From positions 32,765,645-32,829,644 of the forward strand of contig CM055100.1 of NCBI GenBank assembly GCA_029204225.1: a stretch of DNA of 64,000 nucleotides. The letters are read 5' to 3'. Position 1 is the first letter of the stretch. Every line of letters begins with the position of its first letter. The notes below the pieces were generated by a model. That model worked only from the letters and a program-made list of their open reading frames with translations. It searched no databases and was not told where the DNA came from. The position numbers and the translations under genes are program-made. This DNA comes from Diphasiastrum complanatum. Lineage: Eukaryota > Streptophyta > Lycopodiopsida > Lycopodiales > Lycopodiaceae. Shown here piece after piece: positions 20,401 through 31,140 of the stretch.

Positions 20401-23400
20401 AAGAGACAGAGGGTGTCCTGAGCATGTTTAGGTCCCATTCTAGCATGGAGCTCCTAAGACCTGCCCCCACTAGGTAACTACTAACTACCAACCAGTTTTC
20501 AATTCTTCAAATGCTTCTACGTTCTTTTAAGTTTTAACTTTATAATGTTGTGTCGCTAGCTGGTGGCCGCTATATGACATTTTGATGGGCAATTTTGTTG
20601 AGGCTTCATTTCTGATAGTTTGCTACACCATGGGCTCCTCAAGATCCTGCTTAAAACTCAAACACGCGAGAACACATTGTGGAGCAAAACCACCCAACCT
20701 AGTAAAAGCAACCGATCAATCTCTAATAGCGGGTGACCCCCGAGCCAAGGAATAGGAAGCGAGAGTAATGTAAGAGGGACAGGCAATGTATCACCAAAAG
20801 TATGATGGAGTAGGGCGAGTTTCCACTAGCTCTATAGGCTCAAAACCCCACTGTGCATGTGACCATGCAAGGCCTAAACTCTCCAAAAGCGCTATTGCTA
20901 TTGATACTCTTACACATGCATTAACAGTCCTAAATCCATGTGCTATCTCCACTTAGTGTCTCTGGCTCTCACAAGGTTATTAATTACAGTACTGGCCTCG
21001 TCCGGAATAACGTGGCGTAGCTAATAATCTCGAGTACTAGGATTATGCCGAATCCTATATGTAGGACATGGACGTAACATTCTTCCCCCCCTTAATTCAT
21101 ACGTTTTTGAACCCTCCTGGACAGTCACAAGATAGGGCCTCAGAACTTGCAAGTCGCATGGACCTTCGTACCAATGTGATGTAGCCCTAATCTTAGGTTA
21201 TAAATAGGGGCAGCGATAGTTGAGTTCTTTGTAGGAGACTCTTTGCAGTTTGAATGAATATCAGGCTATCAATCATCGACCTGACTAATGAGGAGGTATC
21301 ATGCCTATATAGTTGTTGAAGGGTCCACAAGTTAGGGCTGGTGGCCCAAATTCCATTAAACTTGCAAGTTATGACTCAAGGGGACCAAATATCAAAAGTA
21401 TAGTCATAAACATCCACATAAGGGCTAAAAAATGCTAAATGACATATGTTAGGCATTATGCCCCAAAGCATATGGCCTAAAGACAAATCATCGCACAAGC
21501 CCCAATTATAGTTACTAGCAAGCATGTTTGCACTGAATTTCAAACTTGCAAACTTGTTTGCTATGAACATATTTGCAAAATCTTGCAATTTTGGAGTCTA
21601 TGCTTGGAAGTTGTGTATTATCAGTTATAGTTATATTTGAAAATTTCAATGTTGTGCAATGGCGAAGCGTTTGAAAGTCACAAACGTTTGCTGGCGCCTA
21701 CCAGCCCAAGGCAATGTCATGGCTTAGTAGATCTCTTTGATGTGTGTCCTGTAACTCATCTAATGTGATCAACTAGCGTACTTGTGCAGGTTCAAATATA
21801 CAGAATTATATTCGTTGCATCAAAAACTAACTTCTGAGTCTCCATTATGCACCATGACTCCAATGATTTTACTTCAACTTCACTAATTAACAGAAATTAC
21901 AATGCTCAACTCCCTCTCTGTAATCCTTCAAGGAGATGTCTAACGAACAAAGGGAAGCAAATTTTATTGATTCATTCGAGATCTTCTAACCTTTTAGTTG
22001 ACACAGAGTCTTAACATCACTTGCCCTGCTCACTTAAAGAATGGGTTTAGTCTTGAAGACTTCTTCTTGTTTGTTTGAATATGTAGGGTGTGGGTGTGGA
22101 TCTGTGTTTGGTAACAAGAACGGAGGGAGACAGGCATAAGAAGAGCATCTTAAACTCATTCCTGCTTACCAAAAGAGCATCATAACAAACACACAATTCC
22201 GATAAAAATTGTATAGCACCATGTACGCCAAACGTTGATAGTTCCAATGGCCATGTACTAGAAGCAGTCGTCTCAAAAACCTGAACTGCCCCATTGCAAA
22301 GTCCGATGCCATCACTGCTTGCTGGCCTTCCTGGCCACTTAAACCTACACCTACATCAGCTGTTTGGATCATTGAGACATCATTTGCCCCTGCGTACATG
22401 AGAAAGAGTCAAGGCATTTAATTGGCTTAAAAACCAAAAAAGGCAGCACAGATGCGAAATGAAAGAATGTAGGATAATATGAACTTCCAAAAAGCTTACA
22501 AATCTTCAAAAGAGATATGATTCTAGTAGAGCTTTGCAATCAGCATGAACAAACATCCAAACAAGTCTAACTCACCATCTCCTATGGCCAGGGTCATTTC
22601 TCTGGTCTTCTGCTTGATCAGTGAGACAATGCCAGCTTTTTGCAGAGGAGCCACTCTACAACATAGCACGACTTTACAAGATGTAGCTAACACAAATAAC
22701 TGCAGAAAAACGAGACATTTCTTTGGGTAAATAACGACTTAACAGTGAATGACTTAAACTCGATTTTACCGCTTCTCACGTAGCATGATGCTTTGTTAGT
22801 AGATATCAAATTCAGCAGCTGAAACAATCATGTCTATGAAAAGAAATGAATATACAGACATGCTTAACAAGCACTTTGGATATACTAAAGGTTCAAGATG
22901 TCTCCACGACATACCTCCTCCTCTAACTCCTGTGAAAGAGCATGGACAAGACTGTTGCCATCTATAATAAGAGCTAAAGGCTGCTTTGTCTTGGCCTTTG
23001 AAGAAACAGTGGGCTCACACTCAAGTTCACTAGCAATAGGTGTATCATTATAGAAGGACACTGAGCTTGAAATATTGATGCGAAACTTCGGACTTGTGTG
23101 ACTCTTTATATCACCCAAAAGCCCATACTTCACAATGGCAGCTCTCAATGCTTCACGGCAACGATCTCTTGAGCTTTCATTAATGATTACCTGCTGCATA
23201 TCACGTGTGAGAAGCATGGACGAAAAGCCTATTGAAATGGCAGTCTCCTGTTTATCACCTGTTAGAACCCAAACCTTGATTCCAGCTTCTCTTAGTAGAG
23301 CAATTGTTTCAGGGACACCCTCTTGAAGTTTATCCTCAATTCCAGTAGCACCTAAGAGCAGGAGATTATCTTCTACCATGTTAGCTGTAGCACGAAGCAT

Positions 23401-26400
23401 TCCTACTCTATCTACAAGAGATGTGCTAGCTACTAAATATTGCTTGTACCATGCTTCAAACTCAGCAAAGCTGAGATCTTTTGCTGCAATTACTAGTGTA
23501 CGTAATCCTTCCCTTGCATAGCCATCCAAATGGCTCAGTGTTGCATCAATAAGTTCAGCTTGATGTTTATCCTCTGATGGAATATACTGCTCATTACTTA
23601 ATCCTAGAGCTGAACCACCAATGATATTCATTACAGCACTATCTGCACCCTTGACCAATAGCTTGATCTTGTTGTCAGGACATTTAAGGATTACAGACAT
23701 ACATTTTCGCACACTGTCAAATTCATGTATTCCAAGCACTTCAAACCTGCATGAAGAAAACCCTCAAATGAGGCTTCTCGATAGTTACTTGACAGGCATA
23801 CAACTTCACATACTATATCAAGGTTCTATTTGTTATGCCTAGTACAAGACACTTCACATATGGATACCAATAACTACATAAGAGAAGTGTCCCGACGGAA
23901 TCTGAATCAAGGTCAAGTACAATAGAAACCTAGAACAGGAAGTAAAACCTGTCCAAAAAAAACGAAACAGAAGCTGCATTGCTAATGGTTTGTGTAAGCA
24001 TAACACAGTCAATAAAAAGCACCGTTCTAAAACAGAGATCTCTCTGAAACAAAAAGCCATATATTGGGAGCTGATACCTTCTCTTAATAAACATCCTGGT
24101 GATTCTAGCTTTAAGCAGCTGCTCACCTAGTGGTCAAACTTCTAAGAGGTGCAACTTAGGCTGTGGGGAAGGATGTCCTATTATCTTATCCCTACAGAGT
24201 CTAGACAGACATAACTTTGGCGTATACTACCAATATGCATGAACCTTGAGAACACAGGCCTCTTTGTATGCATTTCATGTTCATTTACAACATCTTAGAT
24301 CATCCTGAACTTAAGCGGAAGAAACAGAAAAGATTAATTAACACATACAGTATCACCTTTGCAGATCCCCCAACAAATCGATTATTATGTAGGATGAAGT
24401 CCGCTCTACAAGAGTATACCCATATGAAGCTGCTGCAGCCACAAGAGCTTGCTCATCTGGGGACTCCCCATGATATTCTATGACTCCCACATCTTCTTCA
24501 TGAGCACTAGCTATTTGCATTTCCAACTGTCCAGAAGGTGACAAGTGAACCCTCGTGGGGACAATTGTGTTGCAAGCGGCCAGTACTAGGAAATATTCAT
24601 GGACCATCTTCCATTCTATAGTGCTAGTAGTGCTTCGAAGAAGTCGTACAAGCTTTGGATCAACTTTTTCCCCGATTTTTGGGCTCCATGCATGATTCAG
24701 CCAAGGTTCTGAAGGCAAGAAATTTAATATCACAATGGTTACAGTAAGAACAGATTCTTCTTCAGATAATTACAGGTTTTGCATAGACATGAACAATCAG
24801 CAATAACATGAACAATTTGTTGTAACAAAAGCATCAAGTTGGTGGGCATGTAAATAAAAGACTTGGAAATCCTTATCAGCAAAACTTGTCCCTTTGGTCA
24901 CACAAACCCAGAATTTTGACAAGAAGGGCAAGTCAAAATTACTGCTAAGGCTAACAAAAAAATAGAACTTCCTGCATAAAGCTGAAAGGATTTTGTCATG
25001 GTATCAGAGCAGGTTATGTTGTCTGTGGTGTGGTGAAAGCTTGGACCTGTTTTGATCAGATTCCTGCCATTCCTTAGAGAGCAGCTTATCTTTGAGGAGG
25101 GCGCCCTTTCTGTAGGGACATCTGATCTCTATGCTATTTGCATGATTGGAGTACTGTTGGCAAGGGGAGTATTGTGATCCATAAACTTTCTAATTTGGGA
25201 GAAAAAAATTTAAGTCCTTTTGGACAGCCAGGGCTGTAGGAGGCCGCTTTCTACAGTGGGAACTTCAGTGAAAGTTCTGAGTGGGGCTAGGACAGTCATA
25301 CAGGGGGATAGTTTCAAATCCAGAAGCTGAGGGTTATTGAGCAAGTGGCTGCATACCCTAGTTGGGTGAGAACCCCAATTAACCTTTTGTGTTTTATTTT
25401 TATCCAGCTATGTCTAGTCTTGAAGAGAGCATGCTGAGTGAAGCCAGCTGGCTTGATAGCACTAACGTTAGCATTTGGAAATTCAAGATCAAGAACATTT
25501 TGGAAGACAAAGAATGTTGGAAGAAGCTTGTGATAGGTGAGGAGCCTGTTCCAACATCAGAACTTGAGCTCAAAGACTATATCAAGAGAAGGGAAAAGGC
25601 ACACAAGATCATCAACACGTCAATGAGGGATAAGGTGATTCCTCTAATCAGGTCAGCCAAAGGGCCTGTGTTTGCTTGGCACATTCTTTGTGCATTTTAT
25701 GAGACAACAAGTACAACTAGACTTCTCTACTTAAAGAACAAGTTGTATACTCTTAGGATGGAGACAAGGGAGACAGTTATTGATCATCTTACTAAGATTC
25801 AGGATCTTAGATATCTTTCTGTGCTTGGAGAGGCTATTGCTGACAAAGAGAAGGTATCAATAGTTTTGAATAGCTTGTCATACGCTTATCAGAATTTTGT
25901 GATGATGATATCTGTGAGGGAGAAAATCCCTACCTATGAAGAGGTATATGGTCTCTTGTTACAGGAGGAGATGAGGAGAGGTAATCTCTCCAACAGGGAA
26001 GATTTCCAGGAGCATGCCTTTGCTTCTAAGAAGAAGCAAAATCCAGCAAGGACAAGAAGAAAGGAAAAGGCAAGAACAAAGGAGCACCACAAACACTTGA
26101 GCAAGGAATGGAAAACTTGCGAATGTCAGAAGCATAATCCTCCTCAAATACCTCTTCCACACCTCGAAGGAAGGGGCATTGCAATTTTTGTGGTAAATAT
26201 GGACACTTTGCTTTTGAGTGCAGGAAGAAGCTTGCAGAGCAAAAGAAGGGCACAAAGAAGCAAGGAGGAAATGTTGTTGAGATTGTTGCAAGAGAGGAGC
26301 AGAATGACGTAAGGCAAGCTGAGTTATTTTCTGTTGCATTGGCCTCACAAGCTACAACAAGTGGTTGGTACATTGACTCAGGTGCTTCAAAGCACATGAC

Positions 26401-29400
26401 CCCCTCATAGGGATTGGTTTGATACCTTTGTGGGGATTCGTGATGGACAAGAGGTGTGCCTAGGTGACAACTCAACACACAAGGTCAAGGGAAAGGGCAC
26501 AGTACCTGTAAAGCTTCCATCAGGAGAAGTCAAAGTCATTAAGAATGTCTTATATGTACCAGGACTTGCTAAAAATCTTCTTTCAGTAGGAGCTATCACT
26601 CAACAAAATATGAAAGTATAATTTGATGCTACTTCTTGTCTTGTGTTGGATTTGAGTGATAATATGAAGGTTGTGACCAAAGGATTGCAGGAAGATAATC
26701 TATACAGGTTGTACACTTCTATCCCTAGTCAAGAAGGAGGAGGATGGAAACATTGTCTTGATAGTTCTCTATGTGGATGACTTGGTCATCACGGGTAACA
26801 ATGGGCAGCTGATTGAAAAGGTGAAGGCTCATTTTTCAAATGAGTTCGAGATGAAGGATTTGGGTCTAATCCACTATTGTCTAGGCTTGGAGGTTTGGAA
26901 AAAGCAAAATTGTGTGTTTATTCCTCAAGCTAACTATGCATGTGAAGTCTTGAACAGGTTCAACATGCAAGATTGCAAACCCGTATCTACTCCCATTGAT
27001 ACCAGCAGCAAGCCATCTAGAGATGATGGCACTCCTTTTGTGGACGAGACTCTTTATAGGCAGCTAGCTAGTTGGTAGCCTGATTTATCTCATCACTACA
27101 AGTTCCCCATGCGATAGCCAGAGTTGTATCCAGCTAGCCAAAAATCCTGTGTACCATGCTCGTACGTGCGGATATTTTTACTAAGGCACTTAGTAAAGAA
27201 AAGTTTGAAAAGTTTCGTAGCATGCTAAGTGTTGGTATGAACAAAATAGCCATTGAGGGGGGGTGTTGAAATAAATGCCTATTTTGCCCCTTAAGGCTTG
27301 TATACTTGTAACTTGTAAGTTTGCATAAGGCATGGGGATAAAACATTTATGCACACAGTACACCCCACTTGTGCTAATTCAGCAAGTAAGAACAGTAGGT
27401 TAAAGACCCATGTGTGGTCTAGAGCTAGAATTAGAAAGACACCACCTCTATACATTACATGCTATATGTGGCCCTTAGTTTGGAGGGTCCACACCCTACA
27501 ACTCTTTCACTAATCATTCAAGTTGTGTGAGCTTTGAAGTCCTCTCTCTCTTGCTTTTGTCTTCTACTCCGTAGCTGGTTTTACTATGTTGTTATGATTC
27601 TCCATAGCTAGGCCTTGGATTTTGTCAAAATCTTGTACTAAATATATGCCCACTCTGGTGCCTTGTAGCCAATCATGAAGTCTACATCCCGTGAGACCTT
27701 CAACTTTCAGAAGTACAAGCTTGGAGAATCAGGGGCACTACAGAGTGGATAGAGTCCAGTGTCCAGCCTGCAGATCATCCAGACATATAGAAGCACAGAA
27801 GAAAGCATCTTGTTGATTTTAGCAGCCGGCTCTCAAGGGACATAAGGCAGCATTGATACAAGAAGAGCTCATTCAGCACACACCAGTATGAACAATCTTT
27901 AAGCTTCTTCTGCAGACATGGATATGTTCACTGCAGAAGTTGACCCATAAAAGGATGCCCTAATGATAAAAAAAAGTTTTGATATCCAACACACCTTAGT
28001 TGAAGTATTGCTTAAATCAATTCACATATGAGATGCTAACCTTGCCTAACGTGTTCATCTTCCAGCCCACATAAATCTTCGACCTTTGCAGCAAGATCCA
28101 GAACTTTTGCGTTGCTATAGTCCACTCCATTGATACTTGCAGTGTGGAACTCCATCTTGTTTTGAGTCAATGTCCCTGTCTTGTCCGAAAATATATATTT
28201 TATTTGACCCAAATCCTCATTAATATTGAGCGCCCGACATTGAAAACATGTGTTTGAACCACTGTGAAACATTTCAGGATCCCTGACCATGAAGTAAGAT
28301 TGTCCAAGGCGTACAAGTTCCAGAGATATGTACAGTGAAATGGGGATCATAATTTGAAACATTATGATGTAGCTCAAGAATCCAAAGAAAGCCTCTCCCG
28401 TAGGCCCATAGTACATGTACTTCCTTCCTTCCGTGTCATCCTTTCGAAAGAATGGCAAGCTGTCCAATTCAGTGACATGAACGCCAACCCAAACACCTAA
28501 TCCTACACCACCTACAATGCAAATCACGAGCAGAAAGAAAGAAAGCCATAAAGTTTCCCGATTCATTTCCTGCTCCAGTTTACTCCTCTTAGATTGTGCT
28601 CCTGAACTATTCAGCATTGCCTTTGTCTCTCTACCTGCATAAACTACCACTCCAACCACCCAAGAAGTGTTTTTCAGTTCACAACCTCGAAGAACAATGT
28701 TGTTGGGTCCCAAAGGAATCTGAACGCCATCGATCTCCATGTAAGCTACAAACTCGTAAATGTTTCTGTTAGGAAGTTCACAGACTATTGTCCCCGCAAT
28801 GGGCCCCAATTCTGGATGCTTGACTGAGGTCTCCTGGCGGGCATACCTGATTTTCAAATTGGACTCTCCGTCAAGATTAATGGTCTGAATGTATGCAGCA
28901 CCAGTTGCATCACTGGTTTTGAGCAGCACAATATCTCCCGGGATTGTTTCATTAGCATAAACCTTCACCACCTCGCCAACCTTTATTTGTTTCCACTTTT
29001 TTGGCTTGAAATGGCCATCCTGGAGAACCAAAGATGTTCTATTGTTTTCATCCTTATCTGAACGGTGCCTGCCCCAATCTTCGTATCCATCTTTTATGGC
29101 AGTTATAACTAGCACAAACAACAAGGGGAAAAGTGATGCTGTTCTGCCAAAAACTGCCAATTGAGGGATCTGGTTCAAAATGACTATTATAAGGAAATAG
29201 ATGTATGCGAGCCGATGAAACTGCTCGAACAAATTGCGAGGCAGAAATGAAAGCAGCGTATACTTGCTTGTGCGAACCTTATTACCAGAAAATTCATATC
29301 TCTCGTTTGTCCATTCAGGATTGTTGATATGGACAACTCTTTGGTTCACTTGTTTTTTCTCTGATTGGGACAAACTCTGAGAAAGCCTAGGAGAACCGGC

Positions 29401-29466
29401 TCCACTTGGAGGACCAGGTGCCCCGAGATCAGCATGAAAGAATCCATTTTCATTTGAGAAACTCAT
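17216..29466 (-). CDS. ALA1: P4-type phospholipid-transporting ATPase, ALA1-like (seven exons)
   Basis: The joined exons are 29466-28041, 24708-24357, 23746-22915, 22699-22576, 22389-22170, 18305-17838 and 17456-17216. They sum to 3663 nt, exactly 1220 codons plus TGA, and every junction keeps frame at GT-AG sites. Motifs: DGES 199-202 (actuator), PISL 375-378 (M4), DKTGTLT 428-434 (phosphorylated Asp428), [10 protein letters not shown] 556-565, KGAD 625-628, TGDKQET 755-761, GDGAND 910-915. Four membrane segments lie before the ATP-binding part and six after it. P4 ATPases flip aminophospholipids to the cytosolic leaflet, usually with an ALIS/CDC50 partner. Arabidopsis ALA1 is about 1158 residues; order and motifs match it best. 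An upstream in-frame segment at 29551-29790 may add an N-terminus. Confidence 0.93.
17838..18305 (-). CDS. ALA1: ALA1 exon 6 (residues 985-1140)
   Basis: The exon encodes membrane helices of the C-terminal bundle: [72 protein letters not shown] and [19 protein letters not shown]. The acceptor is TGGCAG|GTAC and the donor ACTG|GTGAG. Confidence 0.92.
19850..20530 (+). pseudogene. hAT-family transposase fragment in ALA1 intron 5
   Basis: One frame reads [19 protein letters not shown] and [14 protein letters not shown], the DUF659 region of plant hAT transposases. A second frame from about 20190 reads [18 protein letters not shown] and [20 protein letters not shown]. Weak similarity continues as [17 protein letters not shown] to about 20530. 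The dimerisation domain and terminal inverted repeats were not found. It is on the strand opposite ALA1. Confidence 0.75.
21075..21300 (+). promoter_or_regulatory. LTR-like remnant with TATA box
   Basis: A TATAAATA box lies at 21199-21206, followed by a leader-like stretch, reminiscent of an LTR promoter. Just left, a run of seven C at about 21083 gives a purine tract on the minus strand next to TGTTACG, suggesting the edge of a different LTR. No coding domain is attached. Confidence 0.3.
22170..22389 (-). CDS. ALA1: ALA1 exon 5 (residues 912-984)
   Basis: The exon encodes [18 protein letters not shown], then [20 protein letters not shown] and [20 protein letters not shown], leading into membrane helix 5. 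The acceptor is CGCAG|GGGC and the donor TTTG|GTAAG. Trp985 is completed by exon 6. Confidence 0.92.
22576..22699 (-). CDS. ALA1: ALA1 exon 4 (residues 871-911)
   Basis: The 124-bp exon encodes [20 protein letters not shown] and ends in AIGD plus one base of Gly912. The acceptor is CTGCAG|TTAT and the donor [18 protein letters not shown] and GDGAND are hallmark P-domain motifs. Confidence 0.92.
22915..23746 (-). CDS. ALA1: ALA1 exon 3 (residues 593-870)
   Basis: The exon encodes [31 protein letters not shown] (ATP binding), [12 protein letters not shown] and [19 protein letters not shown], then a low-conservation insert and [14 protein letters not shown]. The acceptor is ATGCAG|GTTT and the donor GAGGAG|GTATG, phase 0. 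Confidence 0.93.
24357..24708 (-). CDS. ALA1: ALA1 exon 2 (residues 476-592)
   Basis: The exon encodes the start of the nucleotide-binding domain ([21 protein letters not shown]) and [18 protein letters not shown]. The acceptor is CTTCAG|AACC and the donor AAAG|GTGAT. Arg593 is split across the next intron. Confidence 0.92.
25410..26312 (+). pseudogene. Copia gag of the intron-1 element
   Basis: From the ATG at 25410 ([16 protein letters not shown]) the frame shows [39 protein letters not shown] and [19 protein letters not shown], matching the UBN2-type gag. The zinc knuckle [14 protein letters not shown] is in another frame at 26180-26223, so a frameshift lies between. It belongs to a different gag subfamily from elements A-D. 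Confidence 0.8.
26365..26640 (+). pseudogene. Copia protease of the intron-1 element
   Basis: [13 protein letters not shown] keeps the catalytic Asp. It is followed by a single-base frame change near 26403 and then [39 protein letters not shown], the usual copia order. Confidence 0.8.
26758..27078 (+). pseudogene. Copia reverse transcriptase, C-terminal half
   Basis: The frame begins with the catalytic block [10 protein letters not shown] and continues [35 protein letters not shown] and LYRQLAS. The N-terminal fingers of RT are missing, joined directly to protease-end sequence. Confidence 0.85.
27264..27627 (+). repeat. 3' LTR of the intron-1 copia element
   Basis: It starts TGTTGAAATAAATGCC directly after the tract GAGGGGGGG and ends GGATTTTGTCA. 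That end matches the bases before the primer binding site at 24998, which supports the boundary. Confidence 0.7.
28041..29466 (-). CDS. ALA1: ALA1 exon 1 (residues 1-475)
   Basis: The first in-frame ATG is at 29466-29464 ([15 protein letters not shown]). The exon encodes the cytosolic N-terminus, the first two membrane helices (about 86-124), the actuator domain with [10 protein letters not shown]3 and M4 with PISLYISLE, and the phosphorylation site DKTGTLT. It ends at 28041 with donor CAAG|GTTAG, phase 1. Confidence 0.92.
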
Positions 29467-29550
29467 CTTTGAAATCTCACGCACGAGAGAGGCATTACAG
29501 AAGTCCTGCCGAAAGAACTCTGAAACTGGAATTGATAAATCGAAATGTGA

Positions 29551-29790
29551 CTAACGGTCAGAGCGTGGATGGGAGAAACAAGTTTCGGCCAGAGTACACA
29601 AATTTTGTAAACTTGAGTATGCAATACCAGACTCTGCAAGTCTTATAGGGTTGGAAGGTCTTGTTTCGAGTGAAGGGTCCCTTTCTTCTGTCGAAATAAA
29701 ACTATCTCCAAGAATTGAATCCTCGTGAGGCAAATTGGATCCAGAATCACTACAAGGCTCAGAAAGAATTTGCTTCGCAGAATGTTGCAT
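29551..29790 (-). other. Candidate ALA1 upstream exon / extended N-terminus
   Basis: An ATG-initiated frame of 79 codons (MQHSAKQILSEPCSDSGS, then LPHEDSILGDSF) lies directly upstream of exon 1 in the same frame, separated by one TAG at 29551-29553. Arabidopsis ALA1 also has a low-conservation N-terminal extension. A short intron ending at TTCCAG or TTTCAG near 29510-29530 could remove the stop. Equally, the segment could be 5' UTR or an upstream ORF. Confidence 0.4.
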
Positions 29791-31140
29791 GAACTAAGAT
29801 GGTGTGAGATTAAGCAAGAAAAATATGCAGCAAGAAAGACACAACGGTGCGGAATTCAGTGGAGCAAAATTACTCTAGAGGAATCAGGCCTCCCAGCTGA
29901 AAAACTTAAAAGCAGAGATTATGTTAAGGCCTCAATCAACTCTGGATGTCGTCAAGTCAGTCAACAACATTGGCTTTCTCTCGCTTGAGAAACCAGCCTC
30001 TGACAGTCCCAGCCATGTCGGTATTGCCTGCAGCGCCACGTGCTCGTAACCGAGGAAGCGAATGGCCTGGAAAGCATCAGCCAAAAATCTCAGGCCAGGC
30101 CAGCAGTCATATACGCTACTGATCAAAGAATCGAAAACTTATGATCAATGAAATCCAATCTATTTACCCGGAAATCAGCTGAATTTCGCGGAAGCAAGAT
30201 AAGGGACAAGCCTTTGCTTGCACTTACGAGGACAGGGACATGACATAGCTGCGTGTAGTGGGAACGAATCAACTGAAACAACTCCAGGATAGATTTTCTG
30301 ACATTTTAGACAGCCAACGCTGCACATAGTGAAGAATTAAATTGCAATGAAGCTAGTTAACCTTTACAGGAATTTTGTTTTTGTAACTAGAACACTGATC
30401 GACCAATATTGGTAGAGTATAGAGGTGGATTTCAAAGGCATGATGACGCTGCACATATCAAACAGTACACAAGTGCTCAAACTAGCGAGCTGCACATAGA
30501 GCAAGAATCAAACGTAAGAATTTCAAAGATACCAGACTGGATAGTCTATTAAGAGGAAAGATTCCAATTCTGGAAATGGCCATAACTTCACAATGTATCT
30601 TCGTCGGCTACCTAGGTATTGCGCCTAGAATCCATGTTAAAGTAAAGTGGAACAAAGACCTAAGACGGAATGACTTCAACATCTGTCGCTGGCAATATGT
30701 TACTATACCTAAAATGCAAGATAAAGAAAACCAAATTGGTAGATCTGCTAACCTACAAGCAGCCTGAAATCTCACACCTAGATCCGAAATACTTGTCAAA
30801 TTTTACCACAGATATGGCTCATAAACGAGAAATCTAATATCCTTGTGCGCTTTTGTCCAATTTTTCTGTACAATCCAAGACAGAGCCTCACGGGCCAAGT
30901 AAACGAGGAATTTCTGCAAGCAGGTAACCAGAACAGAAGTTCAAGACATCAAACAACTCGTGTTGCGATCCAGAATCGCATGAAACAAGGCTGCGAGCTC
31001 CATTATCGGAGCGACCACGATCACTGCGCTTGGAGGCCATCGCATCGCGCATGGAAAAGCAAATGTGCACCGTTTCGAAGGAAAAACCGGCAGATCCTTT
31101 AGATCTGAGGACAATTGTGTATTTTTTTATGAGCACAGGC
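29791..31140. other. ALA1 upstream region
   Basis: This 1.3-kb stretch has higher G+C than the flanking AT-rich DNA and no transposon signature. It presumably holds the ALA1 promoter and 5' UTR. No convincing TATA box was seen and short frames here are not protein-like. Confidence 0.4.

Larger units (their letters stand above)
18306..22169 (-). other. ALA1 intron 5 (3864 bp) with transposon remnants
   Basis: The donor is at 22169-22168 and the acceptor CAG ends at 18306. It contains a plus-strand hAT transposase fragment (about 19850-20530) and an LTR-like remnant (about 21080-21300). The stretch 18306-19840 and the rest show no recognisable feature. Confidence 0.85.
24989..27627 (+). mobile_element. 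Decayed copia element in ALA1 intron 1
   Basis: The order is primer binding site TGGTATCAGAGC (24999-25010), gag (25410-about 26310), zinc knuckle (26180-26223), protease (about 26365-26640), then an abrupt jump to the second half of RT (26758-27078), an RNase H C-terminal remnant (about 27150-27260), a polypurine tract (27255-27263) and a 3' LTR (27264-27627). Integrase, the first half of RT and most of RNase H are deleted. Only about ten bases that could be 5' LTR precede the primer site, so the 5' LTR is essentially missing. It lies antisense to ALA1. Confidence 0.85.
24709..28040 (-). other. ALA1 intron 1 (3332 bp) with copia insertion
   Basis: The donor is at 28040-28039 (GT) and the acceptor CAG ends at 24709. 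The intron contains a plus-strand, hence antisense to the gene, decayed copia element from about 24989 to 27627. The remaining 27628-28040 and 24709-24988 show no other feature. Confidence 0.85.

Noticed and set aside
22885-23739. Extension of ALA1 exon 3 beyond the donor (VCRGDILNL end of the open frame)
   Set aside because: The donor GAGGAG|GTATG joins in phase to exon 4, which restores the conserved LCCRVAPLQ motif. The extension is intron sequence.
29406-29648. Plus-strand 80-codon frame overlapping ALA1 exon 1
   Set aside because: It is antisense to a well-supported exon and its upstream segment, with no domain.
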